This document shows, piece by piece, positions 39,812-53,748 of a stretch of DNA of 64,000 nt (its first letter is position 1; each line of letters starts with the position of its first letter). A model generated the notes under the pieces. That model ran no database searches. It was given only the letters and a program-made list of their open reading frames with translations, and was not told the origin of the DNA. The DNA is from Lepiota brunneoincarnata (Eukaryota; Basidiomycota; Agaricomycetes; Agaricales; Agaricaceae). The translations under genes were made by a program, and so were the position numbers. The stretch is from assembly GCA_023014365.1 (NCBI GenBank), contig JAEBUN010000010.1:1054001-1118000 (forward strand), in the 5' to 3' direction.

Positions 39812-41789
39812 TGGCCTGGCTATGCCTTTCGATATTCCCGCCATAGAGCTATTCTGTTATCCCCGATAACGCGCTTTCAGGCCGCAATCAACGGCGAGCC
39901 CGAATTGGTTGCCTGAGCGCATAGTCTACTCATTGCCATCATTCAATCAATCGTGTTCGTTGGCTAGTATAACTAGGCGCCAAGGTTAACGTTGCCGGGC
40001 AGTGAAGGAAAACTCCATATAGGCTTCAGCGTTGGACAGCATCGAGCTTGTTCGTCTCTTGTGCGAATTTCAAGCAGACGTTTCGGCATTGGATGATGGT
40101 TATTCAACTCCCTTGTTCCATTGTGCACGTTTTTGCTGTTCTTCTGGCGATGCTCTCGTGTGACCAACCTCCTGGCAGGCCACGGAGCAGGTCGGACCAC
40201 AGTCATCCCATTGCATAGTGCTCACCCCTGCATTATGCTCTAGTGAGACCGTCGACGATGTCAACTCATTTATTTCAGCTGCGTTTGACGCGTTGTAATA
40301 TCACCACACCAAATTGATTCACTGAACCTCCTCCTTCAGCATACATGCTCGCACCTCCGGGATTGGGTCATCATTCCATGTGCTGAGCAAGGTGGTCTGC
40401 ACGCTTTGATGCGGTATTACTGGCACAGCGCACTCTTCCGAGGCCATCTGGCTCCACAAGCACGCGCTTCAAATCGGCCGGGCAACTTTCTTGCTACCCA
40501 GGGTTGCAGTTGCGGTTGGTATCGAAGGCGATTTCTATCCTCTTGACCTTGTGTTACCAATTTGTGAACATGAGGATGAGATCCCAAGTGGGCAACAGGT
40601 AAAAGGTGCGAGGATAATGACATACTTGAAAGAGGGGCTGGCGGAAGAGATACGTTATATCCTGTGAAACAGTCCTGCAAGCACGGGACTCTCAGAGTTC
40701 CAATGATTCCGGGGAAATTAGACACCATACGTTTAACTCATAGTGCTTATCTTATAGGTAATGATTTGTCTGAGATGCGCTTACGTTCGGTACTCCAGTG
40801 CTGAGCGGCGGACAGGTGGCTCTTGATCAGCCGGAACCTAGGATATGTCGTTTCGGCAGCTAATTTGGTTGCCCCTGCGTAACTTTGTAGCTCGGGGAGC
40901 GGTCGGGCCTTTTGTGAAGAGACGGAAGTGGATAGTTGGCATGCCTGTGAAACAGGTACCTCAGACACGGCCCTAACTGTGGCATGGCAGAAATATTAGT
41001 GCCATGCGGAGTGTACCGCGAACCAAGCTGCAGTAAAATGAGGTCCCTGATCTTCACGTGCTGATCAATTTCGCCTCGGTCACGAAGGTCTGATGTAAAG
41101 CTGTGTGATATCTGCAAAGCTGCATTGTGCTGACCAGGGTTCATGAATTGTTGCGCCCGTTGCATGAAAAAGGGGCAGCTGTGTTATATAATTTGCCGTT
41201 CAAACCACTGACAATACGTGGCCTGTGGGAAGTTGAACGGTGAACGGTGAGAGCGGTGCGGGAAGTTGTTTCGCCCCGCTCACGGCATGTGTAGCAGAGG
41301 AATGAAACACTAGAGTTCATAAAACGAATCACGGCCGAAAGGCGGTCATTCGAGGCTTTCTAGCGCCCAAGTTAATTTTTTGGGTCGTTGCTGCTTCTTT
41401 GAAGAAGCACAAGAGCCGGAATCAATGTCACAGAAAGCCTCGTGCTCCGGCGCTTGAAAGAGCGCCAGCAAGTAGATATGTGTTGTGTGGAGAAAGTGCG
41501 AGCTTCCTGTGCTGGGTGGGCTTACACGCCTAGGTTGTGTGCGAGTAGGCATCGTGGACACGGGTCTGCACCAGTTTTGAGTGAAGCTGAGGATTGAGTG
41601 AAGATGTATTATTGTCGGACAAAGAGAGCCACGTGCCTGATGAAAATCAAAGTCCGCCCAGGAAGGCCAACAGCCCGACGGATTCCATTTCTTTTCCCTC
41701 TAGCTGAGCGTCCTTGCTCTTCCCCCTCCGCCAGTCCCCCTCGCTATATACCTCAGGACTGGTCTCTCCTCCGCCCTTATATCCCCGAC
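39812..41789. other. Intergenic region; possible small gene remnants on the minus strand
   Basis: About 2 kb between the fold-back element and casein kinase I. On the minus strand around 40,417-41,165 several short open stretches occur. Two of them (near 40,640-40,700 and 40,910-40,990) encode similar peptides of pattern PCL-x(4)-F-x(6,8)-LP and share the DNA word CCTGTGAAACAG. This could be a diverged repeat inside an unrecognised gene or a remnant. I could not build a convincing exon model and do not call a CDS. Confidence 0.35.
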
Positions 41790-44108
41790 ATGACCACTCC
41801 CCATGTTATCGCTTCTTCATCTTCCCACCCCCCCCAGTCCACTACCTCAAACGGTATTGTAGGAAACCACTATCGAGTAGGGAAAAAGATTGGCGAGGGT
41901 TCCTTCGGCGTCGTTTTTGAAGGTGTGCAGTACTTTTCTTCACCTATTCCTGCGATAGCTACGGCCTCTGGAACACCTGGCTGAACGGCACGGTCATCGG
42001 ACTTTTTGCTTATTCTTCAGCGGTGACCCCGCCCCCAGGCCCTCGGAATCTCCACTGCTTCCAGAGTTTTCTTCCCCTTGTCGTGTCTCGTTCTTTGTCC
42101 AACATTGACCACTGGCACCCTTCCTAGGCTCGAAGATTTCAACTAGCACGCCGGTTGCTATCAAATTCGTGCGTTCTGTCCCGCATTCAGCTAGGTACAA
42201 GCGCATTAATGCCTGCTATAGGAGCCACGGAAGTCGGATGCTCCCCAACTCAGAGACGAGTTCCGCTCATACCGAACTCTTAGCGGCACACGTATGTTAA
42301 TGTGTTGACTTTCTCCCCCTATATTGCCTCGCTCATCGCGGTTTTCTCTTCCAAGCTGGCGTACCTCAAGTTCACTACTTCGGCCAGGAAGGCCTGCACA
42401 ATGTCCTGGTCATCGATCTTTTAGGCCCCTAATCTCGAAGATCTCTTTGACATGTGTGGTCGCAAGTTCTCCATCAAGACCGTTTGCATGGCCGCTAAGC
42501 AAATGGTGAATAATGCATTGTCCCTGCCCTACTCTTGTGTACCGCCCTTTCGGACAAGGCAACTCCGTCTTCTTCGCCACAATTCATCAACGGCGGCCGT
42601 TGCTTCTGTTCCGTAATCATCGTCACCGCAGTCACTCATTGGTTCTTGCTCTTAGGTTACCCGAGTTCAGTCCGTCCATGAAAAATCTCTCATTTACCGC
42701 GACATCAAGCCCGATAACTTCTTGATCGGTGTACCGGGGAGCAAAAATGCCAATACGATCCACATCATCGGTAAGCACTCCTTTCTCCTTGCCAGCATTC
42801 ACCGCTTGCCCATCGGCTAGCTCCGGGGGCAGTCAGCCTTTCGGGGAGCTCAAAGTCCCTGAGTGTCCGAAAATGATACATCAGAGCTGTCATCTGCACT
42901 GCATCAGTCACGCTTGATGCATACCCAAACATCACCTGTTTTAGAGGTTCATTAATTTATCCTACCTCCCAGATTTTGGTATGGCAAAGTACTACCGCGA
43001 CCCGAAGACCAAGGTTCATATCCCCTACCGTGAACGTAAATCACTTTCAGGGACTGCAAGATATATGTCGATCAACACTCACCTCGGCCGCGAACAGTCG
43101 AGACGTGATGATTTGGAATCGCTTGGTCATGTATTCATGTATTTTTTGCGAGGAGGACTCCCATGGCAAGGTCTCCGTGCGGCAACAAACAAACAAAAAT
43201 ACGAAAAGATTGGAGAAAAGAAACAATCGACCCCGATTTCCGAATTGTGCGAAGGTTTCCCAGGTCAGCCAAGTCTAAACAGTTGTTGCGGGGTAATCGA
43301 CTCATAAGAAAATGTAGAGGAATTTGCCATCTATATGAATTACGTGCGCAAGTTGGGCTTTGAGGAAACTCCGGACTATGACTTCCTCAGGGAATTGTTC
43401 ACCAAAGTCTTGAAGACTCTTGGTGAGCAAGAAGATGGAGTCTATGACTGGATGCTGCTCAATGGTGGAAAAGGCTGGGAAGCTGGTAGTGTAAGCGGAA
43501 GCGGAATCTCGGACCTTGGGACGCTTCTGACACTCGTTTTCTTTTCCAGCAAAACGGTAACAATGCCACCACTACTCACACTCGCGACCGACGCGAGCGT
43601 GATCACGGCCATCGTCGGCCCTCACGCCAAGCCGCAGACATCACTCAGAATGGCGTTGTTCTAAGTCCAGGTTCCCCCCATACATTCAGAAAAGCGCCGG
43701 CGACCCGACACCCGTGATCGTGATGCAAGCCGTGATTTGAGTGTTCAGCCAATTATCCCCCCTAGCCGCCGTCAGAGTCAACAACCAAGAGAACCTGGGC
43801 TTAACAACCCGGGCATGACCTCTCAACATCCCTATGCCTCTGTTCCTTCTGGTGGTAACTATCGAACCAGTATGAATGTAGCCGCCTACGGTCGCCATTC
43901 TCCGAACGCGCAGATACAGAACGGGAATGTACTCATGAACGGATCGGAGCCGTATAAGCCCTCCCATGCTCGCGAGAACCCTGGCACGAATTCACATCAT
44001 ATGGACGGAATGAGAGTCTATGGCCAAAAGCAAAGAGGGGGACAGGTTGAAGATGATGGTCATGGTCGTAAACGAAGTTTCTGGAGCATTTTGTGCTGTC
44101 GACCATGA
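41790..44108 (+). CDS. Casein kinase I (CK1, Yck-like), with two apparent frameshifts
   Basis: Ser/Thr kinase of the CK1 family, probably membrane-anchored. Exons in order: 41790-41922, 42128-42168, 42222-42291, 42356-42505, 42656-42770, 42973-43263, 43318-43490 and 43550-44108. Motifs: glycine loop [16 protein letters not shown] lysine, [23 protein letters not shown] and the CK1 signature [16 protein letters not shown]. The tail is Gln/Asn/Arg-rich and ends WSILCCRP, a CC palmitoylation motif typical of Yck-type kinases. Two single-base disruptions break it: an extra C in CCCC (42426-42429), which turns LLGPNLEDLF into a stop, and an extra base near 43685 in the tail before [11 protein letters not shown]. 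Introns 1, 4 and 5 (about 150-205 nt) are unusually long for this window. Either a sequencing artefact or a recent pseudogene. Confidence 0.88.
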
Positions 44109-44633
44109 TGCATGCGCCACGGGTGGTGCATGCATGGCACGTGTTGGTCGTTTGCTGTCTCATGGAACGTTTCCGATGTCTGGTGTGCAATCATCAGCCT
44201 TGGAAATATGGCCTTCTCTGATAGTGTTCAATTAGGTTTCGCACATAGACCTACGCTCATAACCTCGAACGGTCCTTTCCTTCCTGACAAGCATACCCTA
44301 AGCCCGGAATTTTGCCCTTAATACCTCCTACGCTCCTTGATGCCTCATATCTATGTCCCCTGTGTTCATATATCCTCACGCTGTCAGTTATTGTTCAGTT
44401 TCTCTACTCGCTGCATTTGGAATGCACGATAAATGTCCAGTTGTAAATATTCAACAATCGATCTCGAACATGACTCCCATCGATGTATTATGTAGTCTCT
44501 TGTTAATACGACCTGACTTGGATTCGAGTGAGACGCGCATTCACCTCATCAGCTCGTGACAACAAAATATCCAAACACGTTCAAGCTCTCCCGCTTATCC
44601 TCGATCTCGCCACGTATATAATTCGCATCCAAC
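44109..44633. other. Intergenic spacer upstream of the PFK-2/FBPase-2 gene
   Basis: These 525 bp hold the casein kinase 3' region and the next gene's promoter. No coding signal beyond short random frames was seen. Confidence 0.45.
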
Positions 44634-47241
<2,608 letters not shown>

Positions 47242-47492
47242 ACAGTGTCAAATGTGTTGTTAGAGGGAGTCGAAGTGTACCTAGCTGTGATCGGAAGAGG
47301 ATGTGGATGGAGGGTAGAGGCTGCTTACTCGGTTCCCCAGAATCTAACATGTTATATTATCGTACGAGGATCTGAATGTGGCTGCAGCGACGGAGCAGAG
47401 AGCACGTCACACGGGCGTCACGTTGGACCCCACAAATCTCAGGATATTTATTAGGGGCCTCAGGTATCCCCGCACATTGCACCAACCCCCCC

Positions 47493-48113
47493 ATGTCTTC
47501 CCTCCTTCGTCCATCTGCTCTCGCTGTGCGCCGCGCCAGGCAATCCGCTCCTATTCGTTCCTTCCACTCCCCCTTTGTCGTCCTCGGCCAGACCCCCCGC
47601 AAAATACAGTCCCAGCAACCAGCCTCGGAGGTTGCGAACCCGTTCGCCATCTACGAGAAGCAATACGACGTCACCCACGAACCCTTCACGCCGACGCCTA
47701 GCAATCGCACCTACGTCGTCTCCCAACCTGACGCGTCTGCAAGTCATTATCAGGTCCCCTCTGGCGCTTACCCCACATCATCACCTTATGTCAACTTTAC
47801 TCCCGCCGAGGCACCTGATACCAAAGGCGCTCAGGTCAGCTCTACCTCTTCTTCCCCGGCACACGAATTCACGACCAGAGCAGCTCCCCGGAACATCTAC
47901 GGCGTAGGTGCAAGTTCAGCCATTCGATATGCAACAGCGCCGGGTGAAATGGGTGAGCAAGGAGGCAGTTATGGTGGGTTGGCCATGATGGATCGGGAAG
48001 GGACTGCTCCAGGCGAGGGTCAGCTTGCTGAGAGGAATCCACCCCCAGATGGTGATGCAGCGGAAAGGTTTTCCAAAGCTGGTGTCGATGGCGCGTGGAG
48101 ACTCCGGAAATGA
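47493..48113 (+). CDS. Small protein of unknown function with mitochondrial-type presequence
   Basis: Intronless frame of 206 codons starting MSSLLRPSALAVRRARQSA. The first about 25 residues lack acidic residues and are rich in Arg, Ser and Ala with an amphipathic character, typical of a mitochondrial targeting signal; RSFHS would suit a processing site. The rest is polar, Pro/Ser/Gly-rich and probably disordered, ending in a small conserved-looking segment (AERFSKAGVDGAWRLRK). I do not recognise a domain. The frame is open over its full length with a normal codon pattern, which supports a real gene. Confidence 0.65.
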   Translation: MSSLLRPSALAVRRARQSAPIRSFHSPFVVLGQTPRKIQSQQPASEVANPFAIYEKQYDVTHEPFTPTPSNRTYVVSQPDASASHYQVPSGAYPTSSPYVNFTPAEAPDTKGAQVSSTSSSPAHEFTTRAAPRNIYGVGASSAIRYATAPGEMGEQGGSYGGLAMMDREGTAPGEGQLAERNPPPDGDAAERFSKAGVDGAWRLRK

Positions 48114-48265
48114 ATTAATTAGGTGTTGTTGCATGGCGATGGACTTTTTTTTATATATTAACTCTGTACTTGTATGTCGCTCGGTGCAGTGCACAATAAA
48201 ATTTGTGAGCTGGGTAGCATGTATACGGTGTTATGTACATTTCCGATCAGCAGTGTCGAGAAAGG

Positions 48266-48285
48266 TGGCTGGCTGGCTGGCTGGC
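48266..48285. repeat. GGCT tetranucleotide microsatellite
   Basis: Four to five consecutive GGCT units lie in the spacer between the small mitochondrial-type protein and the sirtuin gene. It is a simple repeat with no inferred function. Confidence 0.7.
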
Positions 48286-48529
48286 CTCGGTCCTGGAACA
48301 ACGGGTATGCTGGGCCTGGTTCAAGAGTGCCACCGTGAGGCTTCACGACGCCATGAAGGCCTTGTGTGATCACTTGTTATGATTCTGGATTTCTGGAAGA
48401 GGTTTAGATGAGAAGGAAATACTGAAAACGTGGGTGTTGAAAGTGCGACAGATTCCCGCGCCACGCTCGATGGCTGTCTCGGTTGCCCGATGTTCCTCTT
48501 CCCTTCCTACCACTATCCTCCTCCTCAGG

Positions 48530-50304
48530 ATGACCATCTTCCTTCCTCTGGAGCCCCACACTCCTCTTCCATCCTCACCTCCTTTTCTATCCCGCTCTCC
48601 TGACGTCCACACCCAGGTCCAAAGAGTCGTCCAGACCATTGTGAAAGCGAAGCGTATCGTCGTCATATGTGGTGCGTGCTTTCCGCGTGCTTCGTCGACT
48701 TTCAGCGCTCAAAGCATTCGCAACGCTCTTTAGGTGCTGGAATCTCAGTACAGGCAGGCATTCCTGATTTTCGTTCGCCCGAGGGACTCTTTCGGACGCT
48801 CAAGCGAGATAATCCCCGTGAGGTGCTGGCATCGGGAAAGGATCTCTTTGACGCCTCAGTTTTCAGTGTGCGTAGGGTGTCCTATCCTCTCATCGAGGCC
48901 ACCATCAATGGTTTTCGAGCACACATATTCATACCAAATACTTGTTTACAGTCTGAACATACTACTTCGCTCTTTTGCCAAATGATCGCCCAGTTGTCCG
49001 GATTATCACAGGCCGCAAAGCCAACCGCATTTCACCACGTCCTCCGAGCGCTTGACAACCAAGGCAAACTTTTGCGAGTATACACTCAAAACATTGATGC
49101 CATAGAGCAAAAGGCCGGTCTATCATTTGGGGTACCAGAATTCGAAGATAGGCGAGGCAAACACAGATCCAAGGGCAAATCACCCATGAAACTGCTAAAC
49201 GATAACAGCGATCAAGACCCTCCTCGACTTCCCTCGCCACCGGTGGAAACTCCTCGGTGCATCCCTCTACATGGAACGCTGCAGGCTGTCCATTGTCAGG
49301 TCTGCACACACTCTTTTCCACTCCAAAAACACCTATCATCTCTCGCCATTGGCCAACCCCCGCAGTGTCCTGAATGTGCATCACTGGAAAGAACCAGACA
49401 ACTAATTGGAAAGCGCCCACGTGGGATAGGAAAGCTGCGACCCAGCGTTGTGTTATACAACGAGATGCATAGGGATGGTGAAGGCGTGGGGGAGGTTGTG
49501 CGGAGAGATCTCATGGGATCCAAGGGTCGGAGTGGTGCCGATCTGCTTCTTGTCGTGGGGACGAGCCTAAGGGTGCCTGGAACGAAACGCATGGTCCGCG
49601 AATTCTCAAAGGCTGTCCATTTGCGCGTCCCAGTGTCTTCATCAGCGAGAGAGGATGCAGGCTCATCCAGTTCTTCCACCACTTCAGGCTCGACCCGCCC
49701 ATCTCCTAGCGGGGAAGAGGAACCGACGATGAAGGCTGTCTATCTCAACCTCGACTTTCCTGTCCCCACTCGAGAATGGGAAGGCGTCTTTGATGTATGG
49801 TTGCAAGGAGACGCTCAAGAGTTCGCTCAGGTTCTCCATCAGGAAATTGAGAAGCATGTGAGGGCCAAGGAGCTGGCGATTGAAAAGAAGCGGAAACGGG
49901 ACGAGGAAGCAGCGCTTGCCGAAGAGTCGTCCCAAACACCTCCCACTACACCCAAACCTTCCAAACGAAAACCCAGCAGCGACTCGAGCACAACGAAACG
50001 GCGGAAGGCCGTCCCCCCTCCATCGCCCCCCCTGTCTCCGCCAACGCTTGTTACACCGATGGAAGGCTCCCCACCTCTGGTCATTCGCATTCCTCCGCTT
50101 CTGACCCGTGAGACATGTTATATTGATCTCCCGCTGATTGCCCTGCAAACGCCGTTACGTCCATCAGCTCGTCAACTCCCTCCGACGCCGGAAGAAACAC
50201 CTCGGTTGCTGCGCCATTACAGCGGGATTGATATGTCGGACGATGAAGATGATCATGATGCCCTTCCGATTTCTTGCATCCGTTCGACTGCTAATATTAT
50301 TTAG
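48530..50304 (+). CDS. Sir2-family NAD-dependent deacetylase, Hst3/Hst4-like
   Basis: Three exons: 48530-48671, 48734-48867 and 48952-50304. Start taken at MTIFLPLEPHTPL; an in-frame ATG at 48470 would add 20 residues. NAD-binding motifs GAGISVQAGIPDFRS and YTQNIDAIE, the catalytic histidine in PLHGTLQ, zinc ligands HCQVC and CPEC, and the VVGTSLRVPG strand are all present. A long insertion between TQNID and the catalytic His and a basic C-terminal tail (EKKRKRDEE, PSKRKPSS) fit nuclear Hst3/Hst4 enzymes, which deacetylate histone H3 K56. The 84-nt intron 2 (48868-48951) is in frame and free of stops, so an isoform retaining it would stay open. Subfamily placement is inference; sirtuin identity is firm. 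Confidence 0.92.
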
Positions 50305-50405
50305 CCTATTTATTGTATTTCCATATAGATGACGAGATGCAGGGTTGATCTATTAATAACGTCATATACAGCAGCATTGTAATATTACAAAATTGTGTTT
50401 TCTCG

Positions 50406-51730
50406 TTAACGGCGCATAACTTTTTCGTGAAGTTCAGCAGCTTTGAGGCGGGCCCTAAGGTACTCGAGTCTGGAGAGGTATCGGGCATTGAGCTCGTCTC
50501 GTCTCCGTTTGATGTCGTTGAGCTCGCGCAGGGCACTTTCATGATCAGTCGCCTCTGGATCGTCGTCCTCCGTGTCCTCGTTGATGCGTGAGTCGGCGAT
50601 AGTGTCCGTAGAGGAGCGTTCGGCAAGGCTGGACAGCTGGAGGTTTCCTGTACTGCGGGCAGTCAAAGGAAGTCGGGTGTTGGTTCCAGTGCTGTGAGTG
50701 GATGAGAGAGAGGCTTGCCGGTGGAGGGTTCGGAGCCGTGGGGAGAGTGGTGTGTGGGGCTGAGGCGACAGGCTGGAATTAGGATTGCGGGGGAGAGACG
50801 AGGAGACGGATCGGGAGAGGGAGAGGGAGGTCTTGGAAGAGGAGGAGGCAGCAGAGTAGATGGAAAGGTGGTCGCTTGTGGTGGCGGTGGCGGAAGAGGA
50901 GGAGGAAAAGGACAGGGGGTGTTGGTGGTGGCGGTGATTAGGGGGACTAGTTGGGAGAGGAAAAACGATGGAAGGGACGGGCTTTGTGTGCTTGCGCCAT
51001 TCACGACCTTCGATGAGGATGTTGGCATTGGCGGGGGTCGGGGTATAGAGCCTGTGAGCGGTTTTATACTGGATGCGTTTGAGGGTGGAGGTTTCGAGGG
51101 AGTGGAAGGCATTGAGGAGGTGGGCATGTTCTGCCTCTGTTGTGGCAATAGCAGCACGGATGGCGGCGGGGTCGTCCTGATCTGGCTGGGAGGTGGGTTG
51201 TTGCTGTTGCTGCTGCTGCTGCTGCTGCTGGGGTGAGTCTGGACGGAGGAGAGAACGAAGGCTTGGTTTGGGGGGGGAGCGTTTAGGCGTCGGAGGGGTT
51301 GGTATCAGGGTTGTTGGATGGTCGGGTTGGGGGGGTTTCTTTGGTGAACGGCGTGTTGCACGGCGGAGGAGGTTTGCGACGCCAGAAACAACGGATTGCT
51401 TCTTCGCCGGAGGTTGTTGTGGTTGTAGGGAAGGGGGAGGGGGAGGTGAGGGACGCTGGCGGTGCTGGCGATGCTGGTGGTGCGGGTGGTGCGGGTGATG
51501 CTGATGATGGTGGGGGAGGGGTCTGGAAGTGGGGATGGGAGTGGTTGTTGTTGTTGTGGACTCGGTAGCGTACTGCTCAAAGAGACTGTGACGAAGGATC
51601 CTGTACTCGTCGTCGCTGTTGGGGAGAGAGGTGAGAAGGGAATAAGGGCTGTGAGCTGAGCATACTTGACTCTTCCATGGGCATGTGCGGTGGCGAGCTC
51701 GTCGAGGCGGCGGGGGAGGTCGTTGGACAT
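50406..51730 (-). CDS. Low-complexity coiled-coil protein with polyglutamine and histidine tracts
   Basis: Exons 51666-51730 and 50406-51615 with a 50-nt intron. Both ends are conserved-looking helices: the N-terminus MSNDLPRRLDELATAHAHGRV joins DDEYRILRHSLFEQYA across the intron, and the C-terminus ALRELNDIKRRRDELNARYL predicts a coiled coil. The roughly 350 residues between are Ser/Pro/Thr-rich with a His/Pro tract (HHHQHHPHHPHH) and a run of about eleven glutamines. I do not recognise the family; the N-terminal helix pair resembles a short domain common to uncharacterised basidiomycete proteins. Its ATG is only 54 bp from that of the sterol reductase on the other strand. Confidence 0.72.
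51200..51230. repeat. CAG/CTG trinucleotide repeat encoding polyglutamine
   Basis: A run of about ten CTG/TTG triplets on the plus strand encodes the polyglutamine tract of the coiled-coil protein on the minus strand. Most units are pure CTG, so length polymorphism between strains is likely. Confidence 0.8.
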
Positions 51731-51784
51731 GATTAAAGGCGGAGTGTGTATGTATGTGTGTGTGTGCGAAAAAGGCAGGTTGAG
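51731..51784. promoter_or_regulatory. Very short divergent intergenic region
   Basis: Only 54 bp separate the start codons of the coiled-coil protein (minus) and the sterol reductase (plus). The interval includes an alternating TG/TA stretch (TGTATGTATGTGTGTGTG, about 51748-51767). Each gene's promoter or 5' leader must overlap the other's coding region, or transcription starts very close to the ATGs. Confidence 0.6.
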
Positions 51785-53389
51785 ATGAATCCACCAACAC
51801 AAACATACGAGTTCGCTGGCCCACCCGGCGCGCTCTTCGTTACCCTCACCGTTCCTCTCGTCTCCTATGCTCTCTACTTTGTTTGCAACGATGCCAACAC
51901 AGTCTGCACGCCCACCGCAGTAGATCTCCACGGCGTCACCACTGCACTCACAGACCCTACCTGGTGGTCATCTCTCTGGGACACCCAGGCTACTCTCCTC
52001 TACCTTGCATGGTATACCTTTTGCGTCTTCGCCTGGGCTATCCTTCCCGGTGACTGGGTGGAAGGTACCACCCTCCGCAACGGGGAAAAGAAGAAATACA
52101 AAATAAATGGTTCGATTTTTCATCCCCCCAATAAACACGCTCACTTCCTTCCTGCCTCGTAGCCTTTTCTACCTTTCTCCTCGCCCTTGGTATCACTTCT
52201 GGTATCATCCTCAATTTTGGCCCTCAAGCCTTCACCATTCTTTACGACAAATGGGTCGGTTTCCTTACTGCTTCTGTCCTCATGTCCGTAGCCCAGGCAG
52301 CCTACTGCTACGCGTCCTCCTTCCGCTCTGGCGCACTCCTTGCTCTCGGCGGGAACTCGGGCAACTGGATCTACGACGTGCGTCCTGTTGAGCTCCGGCT
52401 CTCTTCCCAAGCTTACCCACTCTTTCCACCACCCCACAGTTTTTCATCGGCCGCGAGCTCAATCCCTCCATTGGATCTTTTGACATCAAGTCCTTCAACG
52501 AACTCCGTCCTGGCCTCATTCTCTGGGTCCTTATTAACATCAGCATGGCTTGCGAACAGGCCGTCCGTAGAGGTGGGTTGGCTAACGTCACAGACTCCAT
52601 GTGGCTCGTCCTCGCCTTCCAGTTCTTCTACGTCGCAGACGGTCTTTATAACGAGGTAAGACCTTGTTTCTCCTTTCTGCCCTCATGCCTTCACGCCCCC
52701 TTCTCTAGCCTGCCCTCTTTACGACCATGGACATCACCACTGACGGCTTTGGTTTTATGCTCGCCATCGGCGACCTCACCTGGGTTCCGTTCACATACAG
52801 CCTCCAGGCCCGCTATCTCGCATTTCACCCCGTGGAGCTCGGCCCTGTTTATACTGCTGCCATCCTTGCCGTCAATCTCCTTGGATATTCCATCTTCCGA
52901 GGCGCCAACAACGAAAAGAACGATTTCAGGAATGGCAAGAACCCCAAGAGTATCTAATTCCCTAATTCTGCATGGTACCTCTCAGAGCTGATTTCTCTTC
53001 CCAGACTTGAAGTTTATCGAGACCAAGCGCGGCACCAAGCTCCTCACTTCTGGCTGGTGGGGTCTCTCTCGCCACCCCAATTATCTGTATACCCTTCTCC
53101 ATCGAGAATAGGACATCCTCTCACACAGTTTTCACAGTGGTGACCTCGTGATGGCACTTGCATGGTCTCTCCCTACTGGATTTGAAACCCCTACGACCTA
53201 CTTTTATGTCGCTTACTTTGCCGTCCTTCTCATGCATCGTCAACAACGTGATGACGAGGCCTGCCACAAGAAGTATATGCTTTCCATTCGACCCTCCGCT
53301 TTTTCTGACAACTTTGCTGCAGGTATGGAGATGATTGGATCAAGTACAAGAAGCTTGTTCCCTATCGTATCATTCCCTATATCTATTAG
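51785..53389 (+). CDS. ERG24: Delta(14)-sterol reductase
   Basis: ER membrane enzyme of ergosterol biosynthesis that reduces the C14-15 double bond after Erg11 demethylation. It begins [15 protein letters not shown], and about nine hydrophobic segments follow. Family marks: [68 protein letters not shown] and the C-terminal [22 protein letters not shown]. Seven exons with small introns (first donor after 52109, last acceptor just before 53332) keep the frame open throughout, giving about 435 residues, normal for Erg24. It is the target of morpholine fungicides in fungi generally. Identification is firm. Confidence 0.95.
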
Positions 53390-53748
53390 ACATCCCTGTT
53401 ACAAAAAACCCCTAGGGCTTTTTTGCATTGACAAATCTTACTGTCCTGCTTGTCCATTACCTGATCGGAGCTGGTTGTGAAAAATCTTCTTGATTCAACC
53501 ATCACATCTGGGATTAATCCACACCGCGGACAAGGCCTACCGGATTCGTCACGAGCGGCCTAGCCTTGCACTCTCGAATCTTGTTCGTATGCTAGCTGTT
53601 GCTCCTGACAGTACAAGACACACGCAGGGTTTCGAATCCCTTTCTGCAATTGCCACAGGCAAGACGGTGATGTCATTTATGGAGATCAATATGGTCTGTT
53701 CATGCGAGCAAAGGATAGAGGCTAGCCTGTGTTTTGCACAAAGCAAGA
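53390..53748. other. Convergent spacer between ERG24 and the kinase gene
   Basis: These 359 bp contain the two 3' ends. No gene, structured terminator or repeat was recognised. Confidence 0.4.

Noticed and set aside
41994..42206. A minus-strand frame over casein kinase intron 1 containing a peptide like the CK1 motif FEPRKGASG
   Set aside because: The true CK1 residues [13 protein letters not shown] are encoded on the plus strand in the exon at 42222-42291; the antisense match is coincidental.
50715..51236. Long plus-strand frame rich in Gly and Leu opposite the coiled-coil gene
   Set aside because: Its low-complexity runs are the antisense of Ser/Pro/Gln codons of the minus-strand gene, which has sensible splicing and helical ends.
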